Notes under the pieces: generated by a model
What the model was told of the DNA's origin: nothing
Database searches by the model: none
What the model saw: the letters and a program-made list of their open reading frames with translations, nothing else
Program-made: the position numbers and the translations under genes
In this document: positions 1 through 10,380 of the stretch, one piece after another
Layout: each line of letters opens with the position of its first letter
Position numbering within the stretch: the stretch's first letter is position 1
Assembly (NCBI GenBank): GCA_020080175.1
Contig: JAGHQL010000001.1
Span: forward strand, 62,001 to 126,000
Origin: Glutinoglossum americanum
Lineage: Eukaryota > Ascomycota > Geoglossomycetes > Geoglossales > Geoglossaceae
Direction of reading: 5' to 3'
Length of the DNA stretch: 64,000 nucleotides

Positions 1-1064
1 AGCCACTCTCTTGTTACAACGGCTCTGCTCTTATTATCTTCTCGAGCAAGTTGAACATTTAAATCGTAGTCGTAAGCTGTCGGCGATAATCGCATGTGCG
101 AAGGGACTCCGGGTGCGAAAATTTCTACTAACAATTAGCGGATAATATTGAGACATAATAGGATAGTAATTCACCTTTTCTACTCGGGAGAACCTTCCGA
201 ATGCTTCAGGAACATCCAATAGGAATTCCAATAACTTCTCGAACAAATTGTCATGCTGGGCAATAGATTCTCAACAGACTCCGCAGGAAATCCAGCTGCA
301 TACCTGACCCAGCTTCCAAACGGAATCTGTTTGAATTGCAAATTACTTGCCCCGCCGATGCAAGTGTCAGCGTCCATCCTGCCTACTGCTTCCAGTGGTG
401 TCCATGTCCAAACCAAATTCGGGGAAAGGGGTCGTTGCCAAAGCCGCTCCAGTATTCCGTGAATCTCTTGACCAACGCTCAGATCAAGAAAAAGCTCTTG
501 CTAATCTACTTCCAAATGAAGAAGCACGGGAGGGGTGTCTAATGTGGTCTCAAGTCGATTTCGTAGTATAGGACCTGGAAGGCTGTCATTTTAATATAGC
601 TGGAATTGGAAAAGACGTTTGAGGTCGTCCATATTATCGCCTTGGAGGATTTTCACAGCCTCACTCTTTAACTAGCTCATTAAGACAGCGCTTTTCCTGA
701 TGCATAGAGGAGTAGGTTCTGATGAATGCAACCTCGGCGACACTCCCGTATAGGAATTAGGGGGCAAAAGGAAGGGAAAAGCTTGCTTCACAAATACACC
801 TTCATGGACCTGACAAGTAGCATCAATTAGTAAAACTTTAGGTGTGATTCTGACTACTGATCCGTCACATTTGTGTGTAGTAATTTTTAATTTGTTTTTT
901 TTTTTTTTTCGGGGGAGAGTCAACGTCCCCCCTGCCAGACCTGATCTGTGGCGTTGATCTAGTGCAGGCGAGTTGGCTGTAAGTTCATGCCGGTGTATGA
1001 ATTTACCACCTAGTCCATGTGGCTTCTCCAGGCCTTTTGAGGTCTTATCCCTTGCCGATCTTTG

Positions 1065-1480
1065 CTCGCCATTGGAGGGCTGCGGGAAGGCAACCCTGTC
1101 ATGCTTTAATGATAGCCAGTAACTCCATGACCTGCCGAGACGCTAAGATGTCATAAGCATACCCCTCTGAGATTATACCCCGGAACTCACCATGGTTTGT
1201 CTCATCATGCACCTGGGCTAGCACACCGAAACACCAGCCCTAATGTCTATTATCTACACTTTTTTCTCACAGCCCAATCAACACAAGAGATAGCCTTCAC
1301 TATACTCCAACTCCTTAGTCTCATACCCTATCCAATACGAGAAATCCTGCCATTTTTCTCCTCAAGCCGGGTCGGATGCTGACGCAATCAGTAATATCCA
1401 AGGTCAAGTAGTTCGCAATTCTACCTTAATCGCAAGGGTACCGCTGACACTGTGCGATGTAGTCAACCGGAGAGTCTTTC
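1065..1480. repeat. Diverged dispersed repeat, copy A
   Basis: This stretch aligns by eye with 2390-2805 in the same orientation. Shared blocks include the start (tcgccatt.gag.gc.gcggga), the middle (cccaatcaacacaagagat against tccaatcaacataggagat) and the end (gtgtagtcaac followed by gtcctt/gtcttt). Both copies keep a minus-strand peptide core of the form VKAIS-(C/Y)-VDW, which suggests they derive from a coding element. Neither copy is open throughout. Family unknown. Confidence 0.5.
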
Positions 1481-2389
1481 TCAAAAGGGGCGCTAAACAC
1501 TAAGGCACTCGGATACTGTGGGCCCTTGTAGATAGTTCGTAAGTAGATCGACAAGTCTTGAGAGGAGGATTGGAGAAATGGATCCTATGAGACAGCCTCC
1601 ACCATTCCTGAGGGATTCACACCTTAGTTGAAACTATTCCCAGTGTGTCATAGACTTTAGGGGGAAGGACTGGTCTACGCCATCCAATGCCCGCTGACCA
1701 ATCCAAGTGAACCCTTAAGACACTACACTACCCAGTCTAGATAGTTCTGGCATCTTAGGAATCAATATTGTCGTGTTAGCAAAACTTTAACCGTGTAGGC
1801 ATCGGTCTGCCTTTCTAGGTAGAAAGGAAGCGTTCTAATGCCATCTGACGCTAGCTAGGCTGAAACGGAGACGCTAAACCCTTCCGTTCAAATACTCCGC
1901 AAAACCCGCACTGCCATACGCTGGGCCGAGCCAAGGAGAGGCCATCCGTATCCAATGGATGAAGCCTGTACTGCTCATAACGAATTTCCAAACTAGGCCA
2001 GACATCCGAACAAACTCACTCAACTGACCATTCCAACAAGAGCGAATCATGTTCCGTATCCCTCGCCAAGGGGCTGATGTGGATGCCCCCGCAGGGATTC
2101 AATAATTATTTGTTTGAGCTCCGGCCTATCAGTGACAAACTCTGCTTCTATGGCAATCCGTTATTCAAGCACTACCCAATCCTCCAAGCTCTAGGCAACC
2201 CGTGTAACTAGTGTCGGCGAAGCTTCGACTATCTAGGTACCAGTCCACCTTGCCTTGTGAAGAGAGAAGGCGCGGAACATGTCTGTTAAGAAAGAGGCGA
2301 AATAGCTATCCTGTCCACGTCATTCGGTGCCGCCGATTGTACTAGATCCTAAGATATTCACGGGAGCTTCCGATCCTACTCAGTCAAGT

Positions 2390-2805
2390 CGCCATTCGAG
2401 CGCCGCGGGAAGACAACACTGCCGTCCCTTCCGAAAGTATGCCTTGTTGTGCTCCTTAAAGGAATGCCGGAACCTGTCATTATCCACCTTTTTATGCACC
2501 TGAGTTTACCCGCTGAAATATCGGCCCCGACTCCCCTTGTCCACACCATTTCCCATAGTCCAATCAACATAGGAGATGGCTTTAACCGAGCTGAAAATCA
2601 AGGTGCGCAGCTCATAATCCCCTAGTCCCCTAGTCCATGCCGCTTCTATATGAGCACCCCGGTCATTCTTTTCCCAAGCCAGACGGGAAGCTGGTGCAAC
2701 GCTACCAGCCCCAACAATATCCAGGGCTAGGCAGTTCACAGTTCCTCCTTGCTCGCATAGGTACTGCTAACACCGTGCTGTGTAGTCAACTGTAAAGTCC
2801 TTCTC
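2390..2805. repeat. Diverged dispersed repeat, copy B
   Basis: Second copy of the repeat at 1065-1480, same orientation, about 1.3 kb downstream. It keeps a slightly longer minus-strand frame (2506-2739) than copy A, with the same VKAIS.VDW core. I do not recognise the encoded peptide. The copies differ at many positions and by small gaps, so the duplication is old. Confidence 0.5.
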
Positions 2806-3474
2806 TTTACCGCTCAGCTAAGCCAGAGAGGGGTTAGATCCTGCTCCGCTGCTCTCTAACCGGAGGGTATTCGAGTGAAACCACTCGCAAGGCGTATCAC
2901 CAAACCTCCAAGTGGGCCAGCGGTCTGAATGGATTCGTTATCCGGCTGGCCCCCCCCAACGTGATTGAATTGGATGCTCCATCCTATCCGATAGGTTCCA
3001 TATATCGTATCAAGGGGTTGACCCCGGTATGACTATTCTATCACTTGGGATCTAGGGTATTCCATAACCCGGGCTTCCTGAGCTATTGTCTTCGAACAAA
3101 CAAGAAAGGTTAGAGATAGGCTCAGCTACATCTCTAGCCCTGTGCTGCTCGGACTGACACCGGATCGAGATGCCATGTTTTTAGCCATACAACCGTTGGA
3201 TCCATTGAAGCTTTGAGCCAGCTTCTATGCCCAACATGGAGGGGTGCTGCGGTTACAGCCATGGCCGTCTCTTACTCCCGCTTGCAGCGGCAGAAAGGAG
3301 GGGATGTATTACAGAGAGATGGTCTGTAAAAATTATTAGCCCAAAGTACAGATTATCAGAAAAAGTCGTAGGATATACCTGTGTGGAGCCACAGAAATAA
3401 CCTTATAATCACGAAAAATTCTCTATAAAGTAGATAAAAGGAATTGGTTGCTGAAGTAAGCTAAAAACAAGAGT

Positions 3475-3535
3475 GAGCTAGGGTGAGGCATCACCCGAGC
3501 TCACCCGTGCTCGCCCAAACGGGGGTGAGCTTGCC
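3475..3535. repeat. GTGAGC/GCTCACC-rich short repeat cluster
   Basis: Several copies of gtgagc and gctcaccc in both orientations are packed into about 60 bases. The same words recur at 10060-10240, which points to a dispersed low-copy repeat of unknown type. Confidence 0.45.
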
Positions 3536-3592
3536 ACGGATTTCTGTCTTCTTGGCGCTAAAGTACGACAGAAATCCGTGTATTGCTCACCC
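3523..3592. repeat. Interrupted palindrome (stem-loop) of about 70 bp
   Basis: Perfect inner arms cacggatttctgtc (3535-3548) and gacagaaatccgtg (3567-3580) enclose an 18-base spacer. Outer arms gggtgagc (3523-3530) and gctcaccc (3585-3592) extend the pairing around a short mismatch. The left half, from acgg to ttggc, recurs as a near copy at 4277-4297. It lies just downstream of the small gene at 3682-4229 and may be a transcription-end hairpin or the end of a small mobile element. Confidence 0.65.
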
Positions 3593-3681
3593 ATTCATCG
3601 AGCATTAATGCAAATTTTATTTCATGGTGTTCGAAGGGATAGAGAACTTTATAGTAATGACAGCCCGAGCAGCAAAGATAT

Positions 3682-4229
3682 CTAAACTCTCTCCTCAAGT
3701 AGCCCAATAGCAACACGCAGCCTTCCTTCCTTCTCCAGACGATCCCCAGCTACACTCAGTTCTAACTGGCGGAGGAGGACGCCGAGATTTGCATCTATAA
3801 GCCATTTTCTAGTCACTAATAGCTCATAGCTGTGAATGTTTATAAAATAACTTACTAGAGAGGCCTGAGATAGCTGCAGGAGTATCTGGGAAGTTGGGAA
3901 GCGGTGTGTTATCTGCATACGAGTGCAGTACCGCAAGATGTTGGTTAGGGCGAGTGACACTGCTATTTTGGAGCCTGGAAATGTTGTTGACTCTTCTGTC
4001 ACAAGTCAAGTTAAAGTTAGTAAGTACAAGTTCTCGAATCAATGGTTATGGGTCTATACTCTGCTTTCAAGCTGTGTTCAAAGCGGTCGAATCTCTGGTT
4101 CATCCGCTGAATCTCCTGCAAAATGGCTGCAAGCCCGCCGACCGCCGTATTGCCCATAAGAGCCAGTTGATCGCCAAGCTGATGAGCAGCTTGTGCTGCG
4201 ACAGCGAAATCGGGTTGCGGGTTTGCCAT
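3682..4229 (-). CDS. Small coiled-coil/SAP-like fungal protein, three exons
   Basis: The model joins 4229-4060, 3974-3856 and 3815-3682 (423 nt, 140 aa). It begins MANPQPDF and has an N-terminal heptad-like helix (about residues 15-55). A middle segment with TPLPNFPDTPAAI is followed by a C-terminal block (LLRQLELSVAGDRLEKEGRL) resembling a short SAP-like helix pair. I recall this layout from many uncharacterised Pezizomycotina proteins; no function is known to me. Both introns are GT-AG and phase-compatible; the first contains TTACTAAC, the second is only 40 nt. The gene sits between near-identical 21-base direct repeats (3536-3556 and 4277-4297). The exact junctions are inferred. Confidence 0.55.
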
Positions 4230-4299
4230 AGTGAGTGGCGGGTGTTGTTGAAGAAAGAAGCAGGGCGGAAGTCGCTACGGATTTCTGTTATCTTGGCAA

Positions 4300-4860
4300 T
4301 TAACTTCTAAGCGGCCTGAGAAAATTCTCGAATTAGCTTGCCTTGGCGGTCTCTTACCCCGTGATACAGGAAGAACTGGAGAATGACCATGCTGTGAGGC
4401 TCTCGGTCAACTCGAATTAAAAGAACTGAGATCACGTTACGGTAGAGGCGATCCACTAGTTTTGAACGTACATTTGACAATAGTCCAGCCCGGCTCGAAA
4501 TACAGCTTCAAGTGTGGTTATCAATTGTCCGTTATTGATGACCTGGAATTGCGTCCCACCGCCCGATTGTCAGTTGTGCCATTAGAAGCTATCTTTATTG
4601 GAATGGGAACCTTAGGTGATAAGACTACAGGGTGCCGACCCAGGCTCAAAAGCCAGAGCCATGTGCTGTCGAGGAGGATGCTAAGACATGAGACTCTTCT
4701 GTTTAAGGGATGAACGGGTTTAAACCTCATGTCCCTGTCATTTCAAAAAACAGATTCAGGGTTTGTGACTCCCCTGCCCTTGACGCTCTATGCGTCAGTC
4801 TTGCAATATCTAGAGAAGCATTATTTGGACACTCATGAGCTACGTCTAGATATGTACCTT
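4300..4860. other. Intergenic, nothing recognised
   Basis: Short frames on both strands overlap one another here and none shows conserved motifs. No repeat or RNA gene was seen. Confidence 0.4.
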
Positions 4861-4935
4861 GCAGAAAGGATTTCTGAACAGTTCGAGCTTTATTCCTATG
4901 CGAAGTGAAAACTCCGCATCTCATATGTCCGGGAG

Positions 4936-5331
4936 ATGTATGCAAAAGTCTTGGAGATGTATGGACAAAAGTATCTTACCGGTCTTCGCTCGAGTGGTCA
5001 GAAGAACGCAACGGCTCTGGCTGCCATTTTTCAACAAGCGAATGAGGACGGTCTTGTAAAAGGCCCAACAACGGACGGTAAATACAAGATCAATGTGGCA
5101 CCAATAGACTGGCAGCGAGTGAGCCATAGGGCTCGTAACCTGGCACCGTCAGGGAACCATACGCCAGACATTCTGAAGCGTGTCTTCCAAACCTGCCACT
5201 TCCGTATTGGAGGGCGGCGCTCTGTCGTAGATGAACTTCTCGTCGAAAACTTTCACAAGATGCTGAGGTATGTCACTCTAAGTCATTCAACACTTTCGGA
5301 GAGTCTTTCCGCGCTGATATTTTATTCTTAG
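4936..5331 (+). CDS. Hypothetical protein fragment
   Basis: An open frame of about 130 codons begins MYAKVLEMYGQ and contains a basic middle part (WQRVSHRARNLAPS) and a segment QTCHFRIGGRRSVVDELL. The composition looks protein-like rather than random. A possible intron starts at GTATGTCAC near 5268 after KMLR and ends near 5330, after which the frame stops quickly. I do not recognise the family. It may be an exon of a larger decayed gene that includes the frame at 5503-5766. Confidence 0.3.
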   Translation: MYAKVLEMYGQKYLTGLRSSGQKNATALAAIFQQANEDGLVKGPTTDGKYKINVAPIDWQRVSHRARNLAPSGNHTPDILKRVFQTCHFRIGGRRSVVDELLVENFHKMLRYVTLSHSTLSESLSALIFYS

Positions 5332-5502
5332 ATTATACTGCACAATCCCCCCCTCTTGTAATTGAACGTCTACAACAAGGTTTCCCTCCACGGTTATTCT
5401 CTGTCTCTTGTAAAGTCAGTCGAGCAGTGCTTTATGACGTTTTACAAGGGAGGGTAGAGTGTAAGAGAAAGGTCATCAATAACTCAGTCCATCAATCCAG
5501 CA

Positions 5503-5766
5503 ATGGAGGCTCGAAAACTTCTGACTCTACTTAAATCAGAGCTACAGGCTGAATTTCAGACCAAGGACCATAGATATTGGATTCGCCAGGACTTTTGGGC
5601 TTCTCCTTGGAGCGATTATCAGCTTGAGAGAATTTTGCGTCGCTTGATCAAGCACAACACTATGAATACCACTCTCTATTCCCTTCACCTCATTCCTTCA
5701 ATCTATGATTTGGAGAAATGCGGACCCTTCAGGATTATTGGAAGCCATAATCTATCTAGCATTTAG
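5503..5766 (+). CDS. Hypothetical small protein or exon
   Basis: This 87-codon frame begins MEARKLLTLLKSELQ and contains an aromatic-rich stretch (YWIRQDFWASPWSDYQLE) typical of a folded protein rather than chance. No partner exon was resolved and no family is recognised. The intervening 5340-5500 is non-coding or intronic. It could be the 3' part of the same locus as 4936-5331, or a separate decayed gene. Confidence 0.25.
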   Translation: MEARKLLTLLKSELQAEFQTKDHRYWIRQDFWASPWSDYQLERILRRLIKHNTMNTTLYSLHLIPSIYDLEKCGPFRIIGSHNLSSI

Positions 5767-6347
5767 CATTTACCGTATGCTCTGTGTCAGTCATTCACTA
5801 CTCGTATAACCGTTCGTGATCGACTGGACGAGACAATTAGAGCACGCATCGAAGTAATTATTAGGGTCATGGTAATAGGCAATCCCCAACAAGTTCACAA
5901 ATCTAAATTTGGTTCATTTCGTCACAGGGCTCTGTCCGCGAGATAAGCCATCCTACCTGCCTGTGCGGAGCGAATAGAGGCTGTTAGGAAACTGTGCGCA
6001 GCGTGTGTAGCAATCAATTCACTTTTTAACGTACAAGAGGCTTCTGAGCATACTATATACATGATTCCTCCTTCGCTCCTGTGCGCTGCAAATAGGGTTA
6101 ATAGAATTTGCGCCGTCCCTATTTGGTGATCCGGACCAAAAACACAGAGTGAAAGGGAATTATCAATCATCCAACTACCTATTGTTTCAATATCCCTGTG
6201 TGTTCTGGTGGTAAGAAGCTAATGAATACTTAGAATTGAGAACTAAGAATGTATTGACTTAAAGAAGAGGTTTTCTGATCAGCCACGGGTGGGGATAACA
6301 GTCACATTTATATCCATATCAATCTGCAGTGTTTAAATTCGTGAAAT

Positions 6348-6790
6348 TCAGTCCACCTCTATAGCGCCACTAATATTCTCTTCTTTTACTTCCTTGTCAT
6401 CACCATCATCACCAATATCTATGTTTTCTTCCTTCTCATCGGTTCTAAGTGTCCCCTCGATATTCTTGCAATCTGTCTCCAAGCTGTGCTCTTTACAATA
6501 CAGCATGGAGGTAGAACTATGTCTTTGATCTTAGGAAGGAAAAAATCGTGAATAAATAGAAAGAAAGGTACAAATCAGAATGACATAAGTATCTCTATTT
6601 AGTCGCACTCATCAAGCAATTTCCACACCTTTCATGGCCACAACTAGCACAGATTTTGTCAAAGGCTACATTGCATGGCCCGAATCTGCAATAGCACTTC
6701 CCTATGTTAGACCCGAAAGGGCACCAAAGGAACCCAAAGACCTACACAGTACCAGATAGGCCCCCGCCACTGCGTATCTGGAGCAAGCAC
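6348..6790 (-). CDS. Candidate zinc-ribbon protein, partial model
   Basis: On the minus strand around 6600-6760 a frame reads through a cysteine-rich block with several CxC/CxxC pairs, including CRFGPCNVAF and KICASCGHERCGNC. This resembles the C4 zinc-ribbon domains common in uncharacterised Pezizomycotina proteins. Downstream, 6500-6348 encodes an acidic tail (KEENIDIGDDGDDKEVKEEN) ending in a stop at 6348-6350. The two parts are probably joined by an intron near 6510-6605, but I could not fix the junction. The 5' part, upstream of about 6790, is unresolved. Confidence 0.4.
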
Positions 6791-6799
6791 GCTACTGTA

Positions 6800-7480
6800 A
6801 TTTTTACAATTACCACATTTCGGATGTAAGCAGCTTTCGCAAATAGAGGTAGTGCTTTTGTTGGTGCTGCGGCAGTTTGCGCAACACTGTAGAAGTTTGA
6901 ACGGCTAAGCACAAACCTAGGAGGATGTTGGATACTGAACTTACGCATGTCCACTCGCTATCGCCGAATTTGCTTTGAGAGCCAATACTATATAAAAAAA
7001 GCAGGTTGAAGGGCGTTAAATCAGCCATGTCTGTCCTCATAGAGAATGGTAGAAGATTCCGGGAGGAGTGATTGAAGCGAGGCTGGAGGCTTAGCACGGT
7101 TACCGCACATCATGGCTTCATAGTGTGTTTCATGGCCCTTCTACAACTAATTTTTTTGTATCCTTATAAAATTTAATATATAGTTAGTGTATTATATGTG
7201 TGGTATGTTTATATGGGGCGCTAGCACTAAGAGCGCTGACGCGGCTTACGATTGGCATACTAATAGCCATTCTACGGCTTCCATTCGGGCTCCATAGTAC
7301 TTATAAGACAAGTTGATGTTCAAAAGTCAGATGTTTAGATGGTAGATTCAAAGCCAGCAAATTACACTCTGTTCAGCCTTAGAGCTGTTGTGAAGTAGTA
7401 TTATCCTATTAGTTGGTTCAAACCTGACATGATAAATTTTGAAAACTCTAATAAAAGTATCAGACAAAGTCGAAATAGTC
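6800..7480. other. Intergenic, possible 5' exons of the zinc-ribbon candidate
   Basis: Only short overlapping frames occur. The first exon(s) of the zinc-ribbon candidate may lie in 6800-7100. The stretch 7100-7480 is AT-rich and shows nothing recognisable. Confidence 0.35.
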
Positions 7481-9575
7481 CTACCATCTCTGTTTCCAGA
7501 TACGCACTAGACTCTTTAGATTAAACACTACAACTAAAGTCACAAGAGTGAAAACACATAGGGTAACGAAATAATGAGCTAAATTGGTGTGTTTGGGAAG
7601 GACTGTCATGCTAAATACTGCCTATTTTCTATATTAGTCATTTCGATATTCTTATAGTAGATTCAGTGCCTATCTCTGGTAAAATGGAATGAGCTAATTA
7701 CCGAGACGAGGGACAAAGGTAGGTAGGCCTATGTATGTGGTAGAGACTGAAGTTAACACATCATACATCAATGTGTCAAGAAATTTGGGTGACAAACAAT
7801 TGTGACCATAGTGAGTAGGCCGATATTCTCGCCTTGTGTGGTAGCAATCCTTGCATGTTCAGTCGAGTTCCGGCTTTCAGCCAGAACAGACACGTTCACT
7901 ACCTATAGGAATTCGTCAGCTCGTATAATGGAATGCTAGTTGGGGAATAATGGTGATAGGGTTGCTGAACGTTATTCCTCATATTTTCAAATGACTCCAT
8001 CTTCTGTTGGAGGGACATCCTCAAATCCCGCAGCTGTTTCATATTCCGTCGAATGTCGCCAAAATAACTAGCCCACTGCAGGTTGAACTCGGTGGCATTG
8101 AAGTAACGGGTGTCGTCGCGTTCAAAGCATTCCCATGCCTCAATCGTCTTGGTGAGAGCATTAAAGAGTAAACGCAGTACTTGTAGGGTCCAAGTGTAGT
8201 CCTTGGTCTGACTGATGTTGCTGTCGTCGACAAATGTGCCTAATTGGCTAGCTGCTAGTTTCTCGTCGAAGATCGTATTTTCCTCCAAGAGCCAGTCAGC
8301 TCTAGTTTCCGTTTCAAGTGCGAATTAAATCCTACGTGGGGACGTAAGCGCTCTTCAAGACCACATAACACGTTGCTCCATTCCCTCGTAATCTGCGCTA
8401 CTCGCTCCGACAGTACCTTCAGGAAGTAATCCCGTGGGTTCCAAACTGGCCACTTCCGGTCCTTAGTCCCGCCCAACGGCGCATCCTGTTCGCGCTCATC
8501 GTACAAATCTGGGCTCTCTTCGCTCCCAAAATACACGTCAACGCAGCAATACACAGTCCAACACCAATCATCCACGCCGACCATCAAGAACGAGATCTGT
8601 GCTTCATAGATGTACTCGTTCGCATTTTTCCCGCGAGTTGGGATAAAAGGCCCTGAACGGCGGAGACCGCGGGAGTCGGGTGTAGCAGCGTATTCTCTCT
8701 TCAGGACGTAATAGGGGAGGTGGAACTCAAACGCAAAACCAAAAGGCTAATTTTATCCTCATGAGCAACCCTGACATGAGGAAACCTCCCACCGGTTTGG
8801 AAGAGCAAACTCACGGAGGAAACTTCAAAAAACACTTGGGAAGAGATATAACGGTGTAAGAAATCTCTCAGAACGTGGGGATACACATTTGACACGGTTG
8901 CAATGAGCGCTAATGCGTACATGGGTGTCATATCGATGATAAATCTGCTGGAGGTCAGTAAACCACACGACGAGTCCAAGGTATGACTCCAATGTATGGC
9001 ATGTATTGTGCGTACATGATACGACGTTCAATACCCAAGTCTTGTTTCTGTCAGGTGATGGAACCTTAGCGCATCGGCTTGCCTGAGTAGAGGCATTTCC
9101 TAGTCACCTTCAAGCAGAGCCTTTTATAGAGTTCCCCCTCATTGAGTTTCAGCGTTTCTACCACGTTTCCAGAAGGGGGAGAGCCGTCGCCATACACGAC
9201 CCAATTCCTCCTTAGAAGCTTTTCCGTAACTTGCCTAGGCATCTCAGCTCGATCGTCTATCAATGCTAACTTTCCTCTCCCACCAGGCGAAGGTGCGCAG
9301 TTTCTGAGCTCTTCCAGATCGGCCGGCATCTCCGACCTAAAGATGAATTCACGTATCGAGGCATAGCTAAACTCCAGGGGTCCGTGCACTGCCCAGTTTA
9401 CCTTCGCGGTCAAAAAGTTGTGCATAACTTGGGTGGTCGTTAAACCTTCAGTATTGATAATAGTGTCTTCCGATGCGTACGCCCTATTATCGCGCCGGAC
9501 GGCAAATATCTTGTCCCAAGAGAAACCGTGGGGGCTGGACCAGGGGGGGCCCGGCTGCTCCATTGTGCTGTCCAT
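7481..9575 (-). CDS. Fungal CorA-like membrane protein
   Basis: Segments match, in order, the layout of large fungal proteins with a degenerate CorA-like metal-transporter C-terminus: LRDFLHRYISS, FEFHLPYY, EYIYEAQISF, DDWCWTVYCCVDVYF, PVWNPRDYFLKVLS, LRLLFNALTKTIEAW, LRMSLQQKMESFENM, LAESRNST and a last membrane helix (HYFVTLCVFTLVTLVVVFNL). Phase-compatible introns are 8747-8814, 8283-8335 and 7903-7970; another between about 7800 and 7611 is unresolved. The last exon is 7610-7481. I place the start at the ATG at 9575 (MDSTMEQ), but the link between the 9066-9575 exon and the exon starting near 8980 is unclear and may include a frameshift. The canonical GMN motif of CorA was not seen. Substrate unknown. 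Confidence 0.55.
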
Positions 9576-9609
9576 TTTGTAGAGGAATATGCGTCGGTAA
9601 TGATCCAAA

Positions 9610-10380
9610 AAGTCAACGAGGATTATGATAGAGTGAGGGGAGGCTGGTGGCTTGGATTGGTATAAGGCCAGCCGACCGCCAAAGCTCTTGTTAGGTGTGG
9701 CGGTGCCCCGCTTCCTGCTTGCAGAATTTCATGAACTTCATCTGGTTCATAGTTACATGCTATTCTTGCATCGTCCTCGCGTATTGGCTTCTCAATCCCA
9801 TCTCACCAGAGCACTGTGGAGCTCGGAGCAACTTCTTAGGTGGTAGGAAAGTTGTTGTATTAAGTCATGAGGCTCTCTGACTTAGGGGAGAAATTGTGCG
9901 CTTGAGATACTGGACAACGCTATAATACAATTAACGGGAACTTTAACCCCCGCCAAGCTCAATGCTTGCACTCAAGCTCTAGTGCTATAGGGTAAAGCCC
10001 AATTTTTTTGCTCAACGGATTTGGGTAGCCGTGCACAAACTCCTATGTGGGGGACTGCCAGCTCACCCTAGCTTACCCTAGCTCACCAGGCTCGCGCGAG
10101 CCCAGGATGAGCATTACCCGGCTCACCCTTTAAAGCGGCACCAGCTACGTGAGGCGCGAGTGAGGCCCCGACTACAACCCGCATCCCGTTTGGGCACGTG
10201 AGCGATGCCGTCCTGTGCTCGCACGAGTGAGATGAGCTGTGCTTGTTTAGTTCGAATAGATCTAGGTCCTCCTTACCCCGGGATCTGCCACTTTATCTAG
10301 CCTGGCAAGGACCTGGTGTATCCTAGGTCATCAGATATCGGACTAGAGCTCAATCATTAATTGATGATCTCGTTTTCGAG
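9610..10380. other. Intergenic with GCTCACC-rich repeat
   Basis: No conserved coding frame is visible. From 10060 to 10240 there are many gctcacc, gtgagc and gcgcgag words like those at 3475-3535. The remainder shows nothing recognisable. Confidence 0.4.

Larger units (their letters stand above)
1..3470. other. Gene-poor region with old diverged repeats
   Basis: No open frame here looks like a conserved protein. The first 600 bases contain only short overlapping frames. Between about 1060 and 2805 there are two diverged copies of one sequence, listed separately. The rest, about 2850-3470, shows nothing I recognise. The absence of long frames and the decayed repeat copies suggest relic mobile DNA, but I cannot name a family. 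Confidence 0.5.

Noticed and set aside
34-571. Several overlapping frames at the left edge, one containing FEKLLEFLLDVPEAFGRFSRV
   Set aside because: The peptide looks somewhat protein-like but is cut by the window edge or stops, and I could not connect it to any family or exon.
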